From: JBBATK01 sp044228285
GTDB lineage: Bacteria > Bacteroidota > Ignavibacteria > Kapaibacteriales > NICIL-2
Reading direction: 5' to 3'
Assembly: GCA_044228285.1 (NCBI GenBank)
Contig: JBGAVD010000003.1
Coordinates: forward strand, 496,001 to 560,000
DNA: 64,000 nucleotides
The notes beneath the pieces are model-generated. The model was not told where the DNA came from and did not search any database. It saw only the letters and a list, made by a program, of their open reading frames with translations. Each line of letters opens with the position of its first letter. The first letter of the stretch is position 1. Both the position numbers and the translations under genes were made by a program. Positions 45,868 to 55,214 of the stretch are shown piece by piece.

Positions 45868-47058
45868 TCACCAACATTCTGTCAACACTCTCTTCATCGA
45901 TCGCCAATTCGCCACTACGTGTGCGCTACTGGTCACGAACTCTTGACCTCCATCGTACAACACTGTACCACCTTCTGTATCACTATACTTGTTCCACAGA
46001 CGTAGAGACTTGAAATGTTGATCTTGTGAGGTTTGAGAGGATTTAATCTCTATTGGATAAAGCTTTGAGCCCGAGTCGATGACGAGGTCTATCTCGACAC
46101 CTTTGTTGTCACGCCAGTAGTAGACTTGGCTCGAAGAGCCGCTATTGTATTTCTGTTTTAGAATCTCGCCCACCACTAGGTTTTCAAAGAGAGCGCCGCG
46201 AAAGTGTGAGTTCTGAAGCTCCTCTTCTTTTCGAATACCGAGTAGTGAGCAGACGAGGCCTGTATCCGTGAAATAGAGCTTCGGAGTTTTCACTACACGT
46301 TTGTTGAAGTTTCTTTGATGTGGCTGGATGAGATGAACTACGTACGAGCTTTGGAGAATGCTCAACCATGCCTGTGCAGTTTTCAGATCAATACCACATT
46401 CATTGCTTAGTGCGCTTATAGACAATTGCTGCGCTACTCGTCCAGCGCAGAGTTGTAAGAATCGAGTGAAAAGTACAGTGTTTTCAATGTTGCGAAGTTG
46501 CTTGACGTCGCGTTCTACATAGGTTCTGATATACGCTGGATACCACAGTTCAGGCTTGCGTTTTCTATCGTGAAGCTCAGGATAAAAACCATCGAGTATG
46601 ATCTTGTTTGTACTTCGATCTTGCGCATTCACAGATAAGAGCTCAGAGTATGACAGAGGCAACAAGTCTACATAAGCAATTCGTCCCGCTAGTGACTGCG
46701 TCACTGATTGCTGAAGAAGAAAGTTGTTGCTTCCGGTTAAGATGAACATCCCATCCCTTCTGCTCTCGTCCAGTATCTGTTGCAGATAGCTGAAAAGCTC
46801 CGGAACTCTTTGCGCTTCATCGATCACCGCACCGTCCCTGTACCTGCCGAGAAAAGCCCTCGGGTCACTGGTGGCGAGCAATCGCTCATCCGGGTTCTCC
46901 AAGGAAACGTAGGGCTTTTGTGCAAACACACTCCTGACAAGAGTAGTCTTTCCACTCTGTCGAGGTCCGACAACAGCTACAGCTCTGAATTGAGTAGCGT
47001 ATAGTCGCAATAGTTGTTCTGCTTCTCTGGGTATCATTTTGTCTAAATATTGGTACAA
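45868..47058 (-). CDS. AAA_14 ATPase with DUF4143 domain
   Basis: 396 aa cytoplasmic ATPase. Walker A VGPRQSGKTTLVR (about residue 35), Walker B AVIDEAQRVPEL (about 80), sensor FILTGSNNFLL. Then the DUF4143 part TYVERDVKQLRNIENTVLF, LSNECGIDLKTAQAWLSIL and KLYFTDTGLVCSLLGI, with a C-terminal PD-(D/E)xK-like stretch YYWRDNKGVEIDLVID and PIEIKSS. The family is abundant in Bacteroidota and of unsettled role, possibly linked to toxin-antitoxin or mobile DNA. It lies between two inverted-repeat arrays. Start ATG 47058; the ATG 8 codons downstream (MIPREAEQLL) is an alternative. Confidence 0.9.
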   Translation of the reverse strand: MYQYLDKMIPREAEQLLRLYATQFRAVAVVGPRQSGKTTLVRSVFAQKPYVSLENPDERLLATSDPRAFLGRYRDGAVIDEAQRVPELFSYLQQILDESRRDGMFILTGSNNFLLQQSVTQSLAGRIAYVDLLPLSYSELLSVNAQDRSTNKIILDGFYPELHDRKRKPELWYPAYIRTYVERDVKQLRNIENTVLFTRFLQLCAGRVAQQLSISALSNECGIDLKTAQAWLSILQSSYVVHLIQPHQRNFNKRVVKTPKLYFTDTGLVCSLLGIRKEEELQNSHFRGALFENLVVGEILKQKYNSGSSSQVYYWRDNKGVEIDLVIDSGSKLYPIEIKSSQTSQDQHFKSLRLWNKYSDTEGGTVLYDGGQEFVTSSAHVVANWRSMKRVLTECW

Positions 47059-47129
47059 TTTAGGGATATCTATACCAATATTGTACCATATTTATGCCTG
47101 CTCTTTGTAAGAAATGCTGTATTCTGTGC

Positions 47130-47955
47130 TGTGAGGGTGCATCGCAGCGGTGCCTTCGACTCCGCTCAGGGTCCTTGACTGGATCAGAGTTTGACACACT
47201 CGGTCGCTGAGCGGAGCCGAAGCGCGGGCGCGGTGACTCTCAAGTGGATCGCAGAGCTCCCTTCGACTCCGCTCAGGGACCTTTCCCATTCTTGCGTTTA
47301 CAATCACGGTCGCTGAGCGGAGTCGAAGCGCGGGCGCGGTGACTCTCAAGTGGATCGCAACGGCCCTTCGACTCCGCTCAGGGTCCTTGACTGGATCAGG
47401 GACTATAAATGGTTCTGGCAATTGCTACTCTCGGTCGCTGAGCGGAGTCGAAGCGCGGGCGCGGTGACTCTCGAGTGGATCGCAGAGCTCCCTTCGACTC
47501 CGCTCAGGGACCTTTCCCATTCATGAGTTTGCAAGCCCGGTCGCTGAGCGGAGTCGAAGCGCGGGCGCGGTGACTCTCGCGTGGATCGCAGCGGTCCCTT
47601 CGACTGCGCTCAGGGACCTTGACTGGATCAGGGACTGTTACACCCGGTCGCTGAGCGGAGTCGAAGCGCGGGCGTTGTGACTCTCAAGAGGATCGCAGAG
47701 CTCCCTTCGACTGCGCTCAGGGACCTTTCCCATTCTTGAGTTTACAATCACGGTCGCTGAGCGGAGTCGAAGCGCGGGCGCGGTGACTCTCGAGTGGATC
47801 GCAGCGGCCCTTCGACTCCGCTCAGGGACCTTGACTGGATCAGGGACTGTTACACCCGGTCGCTGAGCGGAGTCGAAGCGTGATCCCTGCAAAGTCGAAG
47901 CACGGTTGCTGAGCGCAGTCGAAGCAAGGTTGCTGAGCGGAGTCGAAGCACAGGA
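47130..47955. repeat. CTGAGCGGAGTCGAAG inverted-repeat array 3
   Basis: About seven units with the alternating spacers TTGACTGGATCAGGGACT and TTTCCCATTC-TTGAGTTT. The right end consists of three short tandem arms (AGTCGAAGCA) touching the stop codon of the VOC gene. Reading frames rich in PERSRR are repeat translations. Confidence 0.9.
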
Positions 47956-48471
47956 CTATCGATGCTGATCTAACAGCACTTCATTGCCATCGGGATCGCG
48001 GAGTACGATGTACGCTGGACCTTTTGTCTTCTCATCTGCTGTGAGGTCGAGTGTGATTTTGTTAGCCAGGAGGTGACGTTGGATGTCGCGAACGTCGACG
48101 AAGTTGTCGACGTTTTTTGCGTTTTCATCCCAGCCTGGATTGAAGGTGAGAGTATTATTCTTGATCATTCCCTGAAAGAGTCCGATGAGGGCGTTGCCAT
48201 TCTTCATGATTACATACTTATGCTTCACATCTCCACCGAACTTCACAAAACCGAGTTTCTCGTAGAACTCTTTTGATACGACAACGTCTTTTACATTGAG
48301 GCTCATGGAAAAAGCGCCTAGGCTCATGGGCTTTGCTTCATTGGCTGTGCCTTCGCTGGACCCTGTGCGTCCTTCAGATGGACTTGCTTGTTTGGCAAGC
48401 ACAGAACTGAGATAGAAACCGCAGCAGAACACTGCTGAGAATGCGACCGCGAGAATGGTTGTCCGCTTCAT
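47956..48471 (-). CDS. Exported VOC/glyoxalase-like protein
   Basis: 171 aa from the ATG at 48471; a longer frame to 48600 adds 43 residues without support. A signal peptide or membrane anchor (TILAVAFSAVFCCGFYLSSVLA) precedes a vicinal-oxygen-chelate domain: FSMSLNVKDVVVSKEFYEKLGF, YVIMKNGNALIGLFQG, VDVRDIQRHLLANKI and PAYIVLRDPDGNEVLLDQH. It has a metal-ligand-like Glu near the C-terminus. Most VOC proteins are cytoplasmic, so the leader is unusual. The stop codon abuts the inverted-repeat array. Confidence 0.8.
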   Translation of the reverse strand: MKRTTILAVAFSAVFCCGFYLSSVLAKQASPSEGRTGSSEGTANEAKPMSLGAFSMSLNVKDVVVSKEFYEKLGFVKFGGDVKHKYVIMKNGNALIGLFQGMIKNNTLTFNPGWDENAKNVDNFVDVRDIQRHLLANKITLDLTADEKTKGPAYIVLRDPDGNEVLLDQHR

Positions 48472-49069
48472 AGAGGTATCAAGGAGTAGTTGAATGATAG
48501 CACAACACTGTGCAATGAATTGTGTTGAAAAAGAGCGACCGGTCATACACTTACTTCTTCGTAACAACTCATAAGGTCGGCATGCAGGTGTGAGCAGCAT
48601 TGCACGTCGTTCATTTCAAGATGCTAGAAGACAGTATCATAAGCCTTAGTCTTCTTCAAAATAGCACGTTTCGCTTTAGCCACATTCAGGCTTGTGGGAA
48701 TCTTCAGGTGATCATTGTAAGTCCGATTTCTGTTGGCAATCACTCGTGAAAGCGAGTGCTGATCATGATCACTTCATTCTGAGGCGATGAATGTGGTGGC
48801 ATCGCAGCTGTGAGCGACCTAGTGTCGGCACACTTGCGACAAGACCGCACGAAAAACGCAAGAGTAGGCTCAACTGAGGAGGATGCAGATATGGGATTGA
48901 GGATGGAGTCTTGGCTAGAGGCAAAGAGAGCTATAGGCTTCTGATCAGAAGCGCAGGAGAGATTTGTTTATTCACTCAACGAATGCCAGTGTACCGCGCT
49001 GCTCGTTTAAGCGCGGAAGCTCGAGAGCAGAAGTGACTACTCTCGAGCCCTCGCAACCTTGTCGAGAAA
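48472..49069. other. Intergenic region
   Basis: About 600 bases without a gene. A short hairpin CACTCG-TGAAAG-CGAGTG near 48742-48759 is the only structure noticed. Confidence 0.4.
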
Positions 49070-49279
49070 TTAGGCTTTGGTAATACCCTTGGTTTCTCTG
49101 GCGTGCTTGATGAACTCTTCCATGAAGGTGAGTGAGTCAGGCAGATTCAAGCTCATTTGAGCTCCACCAGTGATCTCAAGATCGATATAGATCTCGCGTT
49201 CAGCATAGTTGTACTCGAGATGGATATCATGAATGTCAGCGAGGGGTATGGAGTGCTTTCCAAAGTGAAATACGGTCAT
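49070..49279 (-). CDS. Small conserved-looking protein of unknown function
   Basis: 69 aa. Compact alpha/beta pattern: FHFGKHSIPLADIHDIHLEY, REIYIDLEITGGAQMSLNL, SLTFMEEFIKHARE. No signal or membrane segment. No family recognised, but codon use and amphipathic pattern look like a real small protein. Lone gene with wide non-coding flanks. Confidence 0.5.
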   Translation of the reverse strand: MTVFHFGKHSIPLADIHDIHLEYNYAEREIYIDLEITGGAQMSLNLPDSLTFMEEFIKHARETKGITKA

Positions 49280-49786
49280 AAGGCGCTCTTAGTATGGTGA
49301 GAGATAGGAACCACAATGACAAGACTAATTTGTCTCATTCATTTCAATGGCAATTTATTGAAGAAGTGTACGCAAATGCAAACCTGGGTCAGCTAAGACA
49401 CTACTTTTTTTGGAGGGAGATACTGAGCGCCTGTGAACATAGACGCACAGTTGGATAGATCTTGTCGCAGATCAGCTAAAAGAGCAGGGCTGAGAGCAAG
49501 CCTGGTTCTGCTCAAAACAAGGCGTACAATGGCGTTTTTGCTTCTTTTCACTACAAAAGTAGGCCGAGATTTTGCTAAGCGCTGAGCGAAATCTGCTGTG
49601 TTTGATTGTATGAAACGACAGTATTGAAGTTCCAATGTTCATGTTGAAGATCAACGCGACTACCGGAGTTTGGTAGGATAGTACTTCAGTTGCGGAAGCA
49701 CGCCTTCCCGCAAGTACTGTGTGAAAAACTATCCTGCGGTATGGGTGTTTTGCAAAACGATATTCTATACGCCAAGTTCACGTAGC
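49280..49786. other. Intergenic region with structured palindrome
   Basis: About 500 bases. An 80-codon frame (49393-49635, minus) has no recognisable features and was not called. The hairpin at 49675-49735 is listed separately. Confidence 0.4.
49675..49735. repeat. Multi-stem palindrome downstream of beta-barrel gene
   Basis: Nested stems AGGAT/ATCCT (49675-49679, 49731-49735), AGTACT/AGTACT (49680-49685, 49713-49718) and TGCGG-AAG / CTT-C-CCGCA around CACGC. About 50 bases after the stop of the 49787-50635 gene. No T-run, so either a weak terminator or a palindromic element. Confidence 0.5.
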
Positions 49787-50635
49787 TCATATATCCCATT
49801 GCAGAGCCGCGCCGAATCGTAGCATGGAGAGAGATGCCATGCGTCCATCATTAAACTGCGAGTTAAGTCCATACTCATAGCTGAGCGAGGGAACAAGACT
49901 GAGAGCATCATCGAGGGCAATGGAGTACTGCAGACCGAGATTGAGGCCCAAACGTAAGCTCCTAAACTGCCCACTGCTCGCGTCATCATAAACTGCTTCG
50001 CGGTCGCCGTTGAGAAAGGAGGAGGGCGCCGTTGCCATTGGTCCTAGCCACTTCTCAAAAGAACCAGTTCGAACAATCAAACTATCCGGGAGCGATTTCC
50101 AAGTCAGCGCTTTAGGACTGACAAGTTGAATGCTATTTGTTGACTGATGGGACAAGAGGAAGCCAAACGCAACTCCAATTCGACACCGTAGGTTCTTCGA
50201 TACCTTCAATCGATACTGTGGTTCTACAAACAAATACTGTACTGTTTGAGTGTACGAAAATTGGTCTGTAACCATAACAATGGTATCAACGACATTCCCT
50301 TGCGCACCCAAGTAGCGGCTTGGATAGATCCACCCTGGCTCGTGCCGTGTATGCTGTACATCACCTGAACTACAAACACTAAGAACAACACTCTCGTCAT
50401 CGCTGAGATGATATCCAAAGCCGGCACTCAAATGATCAAAACGGAGTCTAGCGAGAGCCTTGCTCAAATTAATATCCGGATCACTTGCGTTTGTTGCACC
50501 CCCAGATTTGGTTTCACCACGAATAGTGTAAATAGTAAAGCGCGGACTATACTCAACAAAAAACTGCGCATGAGCAACAGAGAACGAGAACGCACCAATA
50601 CATACTCGAATCAAATATGTCCGAAACCTGCTCAT
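49787..50635 (-). CDS. Outer-membrane beta-barrel protein
   Basis: 282 aa from the ATG at 50635 (MSRFRTYLIRVC), which puts the signal peptide (ending FSVAHAQ) at the N-terminus; an ATG 11 codons upstream is less likely. The mature protein starts FFVEYSPRFTIYTIRG and shows amphipathic strands throughout (YLFVEPQYRLKVSKNLRCRI, SLRLGLNLGLQYSIALDD, SLVPSLSYEYGLNSQ), ending in LRFGAALQWDI. Resembles PorT/OMP_b-brl-type barrels. Role unknown. Convergent with nothing; divergent from the T9SS cargo at 50845. Confidence 0.7.
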   Translation of the reverse strand: MSRFRTYLIRVCIGAFSFSVAHAQFFVEYSPRFTIYTIRGETKSGGATNASDPDINLSKALARLRFDHLSAGFGYHLSDDESVVLSVCSSGDVQHTRHEPGWIYPSRYLGAQGNVVDTIVMVTDQFSYTQTVQYLFVEPQYRLKVSKNLRCRIGVAFGFLLSHQSTNSIQLVSPKALTWKSLPDSLIVRTGSFEKWLGPMATAPSSFLNGDREAVYDDASSGQFRSLRLGLNLGLQYSIALDDALSLVPSLSYEYGLNSQFNDGRMASLSMLRFGAALQWDI

Positions 50636-50844
50636 ACAACTCCTTGCAATCTCTTTAATCGTAAACATAGGATAATTAGTTTAAGCACTTGCTCTTTGCA
50701 ATATAGCGTACCGATGTTACTGTCTTCGCAGTTTACTCATGTACAAATACATTCACTTCACTCGTCACTACTTTTTTTTTCATGGAACACTGCGCTTGTA
50801 TATTCACACGTCTACTGGCTGACGTCTCACATTCATAATAGCAT

Positions 50845-53130
50845 ATGAAATCCTCAATCTTGTTTTTCTTGCTTATTAGTGCTTTCTTAGGACGGACTTC
50901 TTGTCTACTTGCTGCTTCGCAGCAATGGACTCGAGTAGGCAATATCTCTGAACAAGCAGAGCTGATGACGGATGCAGTGCAGTTAAGCAACGGAGATCTT
51001 GTTGGTGCAATGTATGATGGCAGGTTACTCCGCTCGACTAACGAAGGTTTGAGTTGGTCTGTTTTGCACAAAGCACTTGTGTCGGGAACGGTAACGAGCC
51101 TCTTAGCCGACAACAGCAATACTCTCTATGTCACGATAGATAATCAGGAACGAGGAAACTCTAATAAAGACGTGTACTTCCGAAGCAATGACGGAGGACG
51201 CACGTGGTCGAAGCTCAACATGAATATCCCTGGAATGGAGAAACAATATTATCTGCGTTTGTATGTACAGAAACTCAGTGGTTTGCTTAGCTGCGCAACA
51301 TCGGAGGGAGTCTTCGTATCAGTAGATAAAGGTGAGAAGTGGAGAAAGCTCGCATTGAAAGGTACAACGACGACGCAATTCACTTTGATTCCGTGTCCGC
51401 AAAGTGATCAGCTGTTTGTTACATCTTTTGGCGATAATCAGATTTATCAAGTCTCGACTACTGGCGAAGTCAAGGCTTTAGGAAAACTTAAGGGTAGATC
51501 AGATGTTGCACACTGGACACCAACCTCCTTTCAAAGTTTGATTCTTCATTGCAGCAAAGAGATATGTGGCTTAACGAACAACCCACCGTTTCTCTTTCGC
51601 AGCACAGACGCCGGACTCAGCTGGGATAGCGTCAACTTCAATCTTCCCATCACAGGCTCCAAGAATCGCGTTCTCAATTGCTGGTATGACCCACTCGGAA
51701 CACTATACGTTTCGCATTCGAATGGAAACTGCTACACGCTAAAATCTGGGTCTTCATCCTGGGATAGTATTCAAGTTCCAACACCTGAAAAGAAGATCTT
51801 TAAGTACCTTCGCCTTAGAACAGGTGCTCTCTTAGCACTAAGCTACGCTGGCAACACCTTCACTCGTGATGCAAACACCCTGCAATGGAGCTCCGCTACA
51901 GTCCCAACTCGTCAGCGCTTTTGGAGTTTGGATAGAATTGGAGATGTCATCGTGGGAAGAACCTTATCTAAGAACTACGGTGCAACTGCCAATAGTTTAC
52001 AGTTCAGTCTTTATCAACCACCACTCGCAAGAAATCCTACTAGTAAGTACATCGTGAATGATAGCGTTGCCTTTGTAACGCAAGGAAGTTCATTTGCGTA
52101 CACTTCAGACGGTGGATCAAACTGGTTGACAAGACCATTCTTTTCAGACTCGTCTTCTGTCTCTGTACATGTAGGCGCAGTTCATGGTCAGACGATCTGT
52201 TTCGTCGGCTGGGTAAATAGTCGGGAAAACAAAGATCACAGATCAGATATGCAGATGTTGGTTTCAACAGATGCTGGTCTGCACTGGCAAATTGATTCGA
52301 CGGCTGGAGCAGAACGCGTTTCTATGGTTGATAATATCCTCGTGCATGATAACCATATTATCATTGGAACCATAGGTAGCGACCGTTTCCTACACAAGAC
52401 AGTAGGCTCAGAGAAGTTTACGTATTATGACCCTGAAATGGACTACTTAATAGGTTCAAAGACATGTCATACCATCAGTCAAGTCTGTTGCAATCCTTTG
52501 TTCTTCAACAACGGCGATCTGCTCTGCATCCGCGACTCAGCGATGTACATCCGCAAAGCCAACGCGAGTAGATGGGCACCCCTCTTCCATCAGCCACCAA
52601 AGAACGACTGGACCTCGTTGCAGAAAATAGTCGTGCACAAGAACACAGAGACAGCTGAACTCCTTGTCCTATCAGATCGTTCAAACCGCATCTGCATTTC
52701 AGTCGGCGGAGCTCCGTGGAGAGAAATAGAAGGCGACGATAACTCGAAAAGTGATCGCTATGAGAGTTTCGTTGCAGGTAACTATAACGATAACTCTCTG
52801 CAGCTCATTGCTAATAGTGCAAGTGATGGCTTGTGGTCTACGACGGTTAACGGACTCTCCTTATTCGATCAAAGCAAGCAGACATCTGATGTTGAGATCC
52901 GTCCCAATCCAGCTTCACAGGCTGTTGTGGTGACCTTGAAAGATCAGAACCCAATAATCTCCACTGTTCGAGTGCTGAACATCGATGGTGCGGAACAAGA
53001 ACTCAAGACGCTGGCGATTCAGAACAATAGTGTGAGCTTTGATTGTAGCGATTACCCTTCGGGCAACTACGTACTCGAAATTCAGTGCGCTGGTAGCTTG
53101 ATAACCACAACCTTTGTTGTGCAACGATAG
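50845..53130 (+). CDS. Secreted BNR-propeller-like protein with T9SS sorting domain
   Basis: 761 aa. Signal peptide MKSSILFFLLISAFLGRTSC. Asp-box blades are visible but more diverged than in the other two propellers (LLRSTNEGLSWSV, YFRSNDGGRTWSK, VFVSVDKGEKWRK, LFRSTDAGLSWDS, FAYTSDGGSNWLT, MLVSTDAGLHWQI). The C-terminal type A sorting domain starts at IRPNPASQAVVVTL (about 680) and ends TTFVVQR. Exported by T9SS by inference; ligand unknown. A 7-bp TTC-triloop palindrome (50909-50925) lies in the signal-peptide coding region. Confidence 0.83.
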   Translation: MKSSILFFLLISAFLGRTSCLLAASQQWTRVGNISEQAELMTDAVQLSNGDLVGAMYDGRLLRSTNEGLSWSVLHKALVSGTVTSLLADNSNTLYVTIDNQERGNSNKDVYFRSNDGGRTWSKLNMNIPGMEKQYYLRLYVQKLSGLLSCATSEGVFVSVDKGEKWRKLALKGTTTTQFTLIPCPQSDQLFVTSFGDNQIYQVSTTGEVKALGKLKGRSDVAHWTPTSFQSLILHCSKEICGLTNNPPFLFRSTDAGLSWDSVNFNLPITGSKNRVLNCWYDPLGTLYVSHSNGNCYTLKSGSSSWDSIQVPTPEKKIFKYLRLRTGALLALSYAGNTFTRDANTLQWSSATVPTRQRFWSLDRIGDVIVGRTLSKNYGATANSLQFSLYQPPLARNPTSKYIVNDSVAFVTQGSSFAYTSDGGSNWLTRPFFSDSSSVSVHVGAVHGQTICFVGWVNSRENKDHRSDMQMLVSTDAGLHWQIDSTAGAERVSMVDNILVHDNHIIIGTIGSDRFLHKTVGSEKFTYYDPEMDYLIGSKTCHTISQVCCNPLFFNNGDLLCIRDSAMYIRKANASRWAPLFHQPPKNDWTSLQKIVVHKNTETAELLVLSDRSNRICISVGGAPWREIEGDDNSKSDRYESFVAGNYNDNSLQLIANSASDGLWSTTVNGLSLFDQSKQTSDVEIRPNPASQAVVVTLKDQNPIISTVRVLNIDGAEQELKTLAIQNNSVSFDCSDYPSGNYVLEIQCAGSLITTTFVVQR
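50909..50925. repeat. Triloop palindrome inside coding sequence
   Basis: TTGCTGC-TTC-GCAGCAA, a 7-bp perfect stem, near the signal-peptide cleavage region of the propeller gene. Confidence 0.7.
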
Positions 53131-53186
53131 CAGAATCTCAGCATCCAAGAATGGATGCCAACAGAAGATATCCGCTCTCGAGTTCT

Positions 53187-54563
53187 CTACGCTTCGGAAT
53201 CGGCTGTTACACTTTTACTGTCTGCCGTCGCTTGCAGATCAATTCCTCGCGAGTAGTGCATAATGACAGCTAGAATAACGAAGAGCGCGAGGCTGCCTGC
53301 CAAGAGTGCGTAGTCTTGGAGTTGGAGAATGGTGAACAGCAAGCTGTACAACAGCGTAAGACATGCAGCTACCATAAGCGCCAAGTGTCGCTTGCCAAGA
53401 ACGGAGTTAGAATACCAACTTATGATCGCTATAGTCATGACAGATGCTATTGCATAGGCGGCATTGAAGTTGATGTGTTCCGTCATTGAAAGCAGCAGTA
53501 TATAGAAGATGCAGAGCGCTAATCCAACGAGCAGGTATTGTAACATGTGTACGCGTACTTTATGTCGCAACTCAAGAAAGAGATACACAAGGAAGGTTAA
53601 ACCCACCAACAAGATGGAGTACTTGACGGCACGCTCCGTTTTGCTGTAGTTATCAACTGTTGTTAACAAACTCATACCGAAGGCTGAATTGTTCAGCTCG
53701 TACCTATTGCCAGCCCAGCGTTGTGGGTAGTTTCGATTGACGTTTAAAACAGTCCACGTGGCGCTACATCCTGATGCATTGATCTCACGTTCATCTGGTA
53801 GAAACGCACCAATGAAACTTGGATCTGTCCAGCTTGACTTCATTTCCACATGAGTGCGTTTTGCAATGGGAACGAAGTTGAGATCGCGTGAGCCTCTGAG
53901 TTTCAAACGACACGAGAACTTGAGTTCTTTCTCTGCCGCTGCTTTGCGGTCAATGCGCAGCATTGCCTGAATTCCGTTGTGTACGATATCATTGCTCTCA
54001 ACACCTGGGTTAAAACTGAGCGTTGAGTCGTTCCACTTCAGCATTACATCATTCTCAATTCCTCGCAGGTCTGAGACTCCGAGGCTGATAAAGGCTTGAT
54101 CGTATAAGATGTCTGAAGGACTAATGTTCGGATCAATAGACATCAAGTTTGAAAAGCTGCCTTCCAGTTGTAGCTCAGATCGATACACCGCAACTTCATA
54201 AATACCACGATAGCGCTTTTCAGGTTGAACCGATGTTTGAATACTCAGCTCATCTGGAAGAATATGAAAGTATGCCTTCTCCTCAGTCCTGACCTCATTC
54301 TTATCTACGCGATAGCTACGATATGGAATACTAATGATAGGTCCCACAACGGTCTGTGCATCTGCCCACTTTTCACTTATCTCAGAGTACGCGCTTTGTT
54401 GTCGCGCCTGTCTCTCTTCGACCAATCCGATAATCATAGTCAGCGGCATGAGCAACGCAACAATGAGCATTGCTATAACCAACACTTTCACGCCAATACT
54501 GCTGCGAAAGCTTTGAACGAGCTCACCGAAAATGCTACGTGGTGCTGGAGATTCTGATTGCAT
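53187..54563 (-). CDS. creD: CreD-family inner membrane protein
   Basis: 458 aa. One N-terminal transmembrane segment (VLVIAMLIVALLMPLTMIIG), then a periplasmic domain with the family phrases VEERQARQQSAYSEI, KWADAQTVVGPIISIPY and YRGIYEVAVYRSELQLEGSF, and about six C-terminal membrane segments starting VKYSILLVGLTFLVYLFLEL. CreD is the regulon member of the CreBC envelope-stress/beta-lactam response in Gammaproteobacteria; no CreBC-like two-component genes are adjacent here. Orthology of function is therefore uncertain. Single gene. Confidence 0.87.
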   Translation of the reverse strand: MQSESPAPRSIFGELVQSFRSSIGVKVLVIAMLIVALLMPLTMIIGLVEERQARQQSAYSEISEKWADAQTVVGPIISIPYRSYRVDKNEVRTEEKAYFHILPDELSIQTSVQPEKRYRGIYEVAVYRSELQLEGSFSNLMSIDPNISPSDILYDQAFISLGVSDLRGIENDVMLKWNDSTLSFNPGVESNDIVHNGIQAMLRIDRKAAAEKELKFSCRLKLRGSRDLNFVPIAKRTHVEMKSSWTDPSFIGAFLPDEREINASGCSATWTVLNVNRNYPQRWAGNRYELNNSAFGMSLLTTVDNYSKTERAVKYSILLVGLTFLVYLFLELRHKVRVHMLQYLLVGLALCIFYILLLSMTEHINFNAAYAIASVMTIAIISWYSNSVLGKRHLALMVAACLTLLYSLLFTILQLQDYALLAGSLALFVILAVIMHYSRGIDLQATADSKSVTADSEA

Positions 54564-55214
54564 GATGAATGTGTGTTCGTGAACAAAGACTGAGTGACGC
54601 TGGCTGGCTGTTCTTCATTGTGATCGCATTTCGGAAACTACGTCGACTCTAAACACTTCCTTAACACGATGACATCATATTCTCGAACCGCCGCTTACAA
54701 AATACGTTGCTGAGATCTTTGAGTTTGAGGCAGAACAGCATTGGCCTGTCATCTACATGCAATCATATACCATTGCTCCTTGTTCAAGCGCAGTCTGGGC
54801 TGCGACCTCGCTGCATTCAGTGCGAACAGTTTCTTCCTCTTCCTCTTAAGCTGAAGTAGCCTGATAGCAGTATCCAACCTACCGTCGAGCCGCGTAGCAT
54901 TGTCATTCTGCAAAAATTAACAAAGCTTATGCTTTCCGGATCTATCCAAGATATACTGAGAGGAGCCGAATAAAACCTCTGATGGATAGAAGCATGGTTC
55001 AGTAACGGAAACGCGTAAACGCTTGCTCTCCTGACGGATAAAGGCGGCGCGCAGCGCTGCCATGAAGAAAAGACTATGCTGAGATGACGGCTTATCGCGA
55101 GACTGAGCTGTTATAAGTAGCGTAAAGAGAGAGAAATACGAGCTTCTTGTCCTCTGATTTCAAGCGCTCGCTCGCTATATTGTCAACTGTATTCACTCAC
55201 TTTATCATTATTAC
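54564..55214. other. Intergenic region
   Basis: About 650 bases between divergent genes with no recognised gene. Holds the hairpin GGCGGCGC-GCA-GCGCTGCC at 55043-55061 (8 bp with one G-T pair) and a short GCGT-AA-ACGC palindrome near 55014. Confidence 0.4.

Noticed and set aside
44024..47892. Open frames with SLSGVEA, ERSRS or PERSRR repeats in the 44-48 kb arrays
   Set aside because: They are translations of the CTGAGCGGAGTCGAAG inverted repeats, have no start or ribosome site, and several frames are open at once.
49393..49635. 80-codon minus-strand frame
   Set aside because: No ribosome site, no recognisable pattern; could not be supported.
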